Position numbers and translations under genes: made by a program. From Bacteroides ilei (lineage in GTDB: Bacteria > Bacteroidota > Bacteroidia > Bacteroidales > Bacteroidaceae), in assembly GCF_900128495.1 (NCBI RefSeq), contig NZ_LT635801.1, positions 2,225,083 through 2,289,082 on the forward strand: a stretch of 64,000 bases of DNA, in the 5' to 3' direction. Shown piece after piece: positions 63,813-64,000 of this stretch. The notes under the pieces were generated by a model. The model saw only the letters and a list, made by a program, of their open reading frames with translations. It did not search any database and was not told the origin of the DNA. Within the stretch, counting starts at the first letter, position 1. Each line of letters starts with the position of its first letter.

Positions 63813-64000
63813 AAAACTTACAATTCAAGAACTTATAAATTTACTGGCTCAGCGCCATGACATGGATCAGACAGATGCCGAAACATTTGTCAAGACTTTT
63901 TTTGCGCTGATAGAAGAAGCTCTTGAAAATGATAAGTATGTCAAGATAAAAGGATTAGGCACTTTTAAACTGGTAGAAGTTGATACCCGTGAAAGTATTG
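63805..64000 (+). CDS. Second HU-family protein, N-terminal part (runs off window)
   Basis: ATG at 63805 gives MNEKLTIQELINLLAQRHDM and KGLGTFKLVEVDTRESI, an IHF/HU fold of diverged type. The frame is open to the end of the window, so length is unknown; Bacteroides has longer HU-like proteins with extra domains. It starts 8 bases inside the previous gene, so translational coupling is expected. Confidence 0.8.
   Translation, partial: MNEKLTIQELINLLAQRHDMDQTDAETFVKTFFALIEEALENDKYVKIKGLGTFKLVEVDTRESI

Overview
The window is chromosomal DNA from a gut Bacteroidales bacterium, most likely Bacteroides or Phocaeicola. The evidence is the characteristic promoter (TAnnTTTG near -7, often TTTG near -33) upstream of many genes, the rarity of Shine-Dalgarno sequences, and family content typical of that group: serine palmitoyltransferase for sphingolipids, a eukaryote-type glycogen branching enzyme, the bL28-bL33-DUF4295-ftsY order, a SusC-like outer-membrane receptor, and CTnDOT-type conjugative transposon relics. 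It is gene dense with two or three AT-rich gaps. No rRNA, tRNA or CRISPR was seen. Layout: 1-2800 (minus) is a pyrimidine and one-carbon operon: pyrB, pyrI, a flavin reductase, an outer-membrane barrel and the first codons of glyA. 3010-8878 holds a bifunctional penicillin-binding protein, a hypothetical with an ExoX-C-like motif, a FolK-like protein, kdsB and an M16-family protein lacking the zinc motif. 8944-16875 holds a secreted 14-copy MORN protein overlapping an inositol-monophosphatase gene, DUF2461, DUF386, branching enzyme, a membrane protein and proS. 16994-22250 holds an MBL hydrolase, Nif3, a CdsZ-like zinc-ribbon protein, a solo HsdR-N-like protein, AMP nucleosidase and holA. 22251-23107 is an 850-base AT-rich control region full of TTTACAT/ATGTAAA motifs ahead of an XRE regulator, followed by pyrK-pyrD, whose promoter sits inside the loop of a terminator-like inverted repeat. 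25443-29235 holds trmD, ligA and dapA. 29382-32507 (minus) is a three-gene envelope operon: two lipoproteins and a PagL-like lipid A deacylase barrel. 32668-33846 is a split lysine exporter (LysO) with a structured leader. About 35.6-41.5 kb looks like accessory DNA: an orphan gene, a TPR-TM-HTH regulator paired with a TonB-dependent receptor, direct repeats that match traQ 3' ends, and a fused traP-traQ relic. 41605-51481 returns to core functions: two L,D-transpeptidases, a DPP-IV-like peptidase, and the lon-tgt-lptG-yaaA operon (minus). 51653-57675 holds a tRNA methylase, a lipid kinase beside serine palmitoyltransferase, a 37-residue basic protein with a strong ribosome binding site, DUF2148, a Cof hydrolase, MgtC and a small winged-helix protein. 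57907-64000 is map-tsaD-cinA, rpmB-rpmG-DUF4295, ftsY-rimO and two overlapping HU genes. The genes mostly serve nucleotide synthesis, envelope building (peptidoglycan, KDO, lipid A, sphingolipid, LPS export), translation quality and protein targeting. The parts that ordinary annotation does not explain are the XRE leader, the pyrK promoter-in-hairpin, the lysO leader, the bounded regulator/receptor pair and the small protein after spt.
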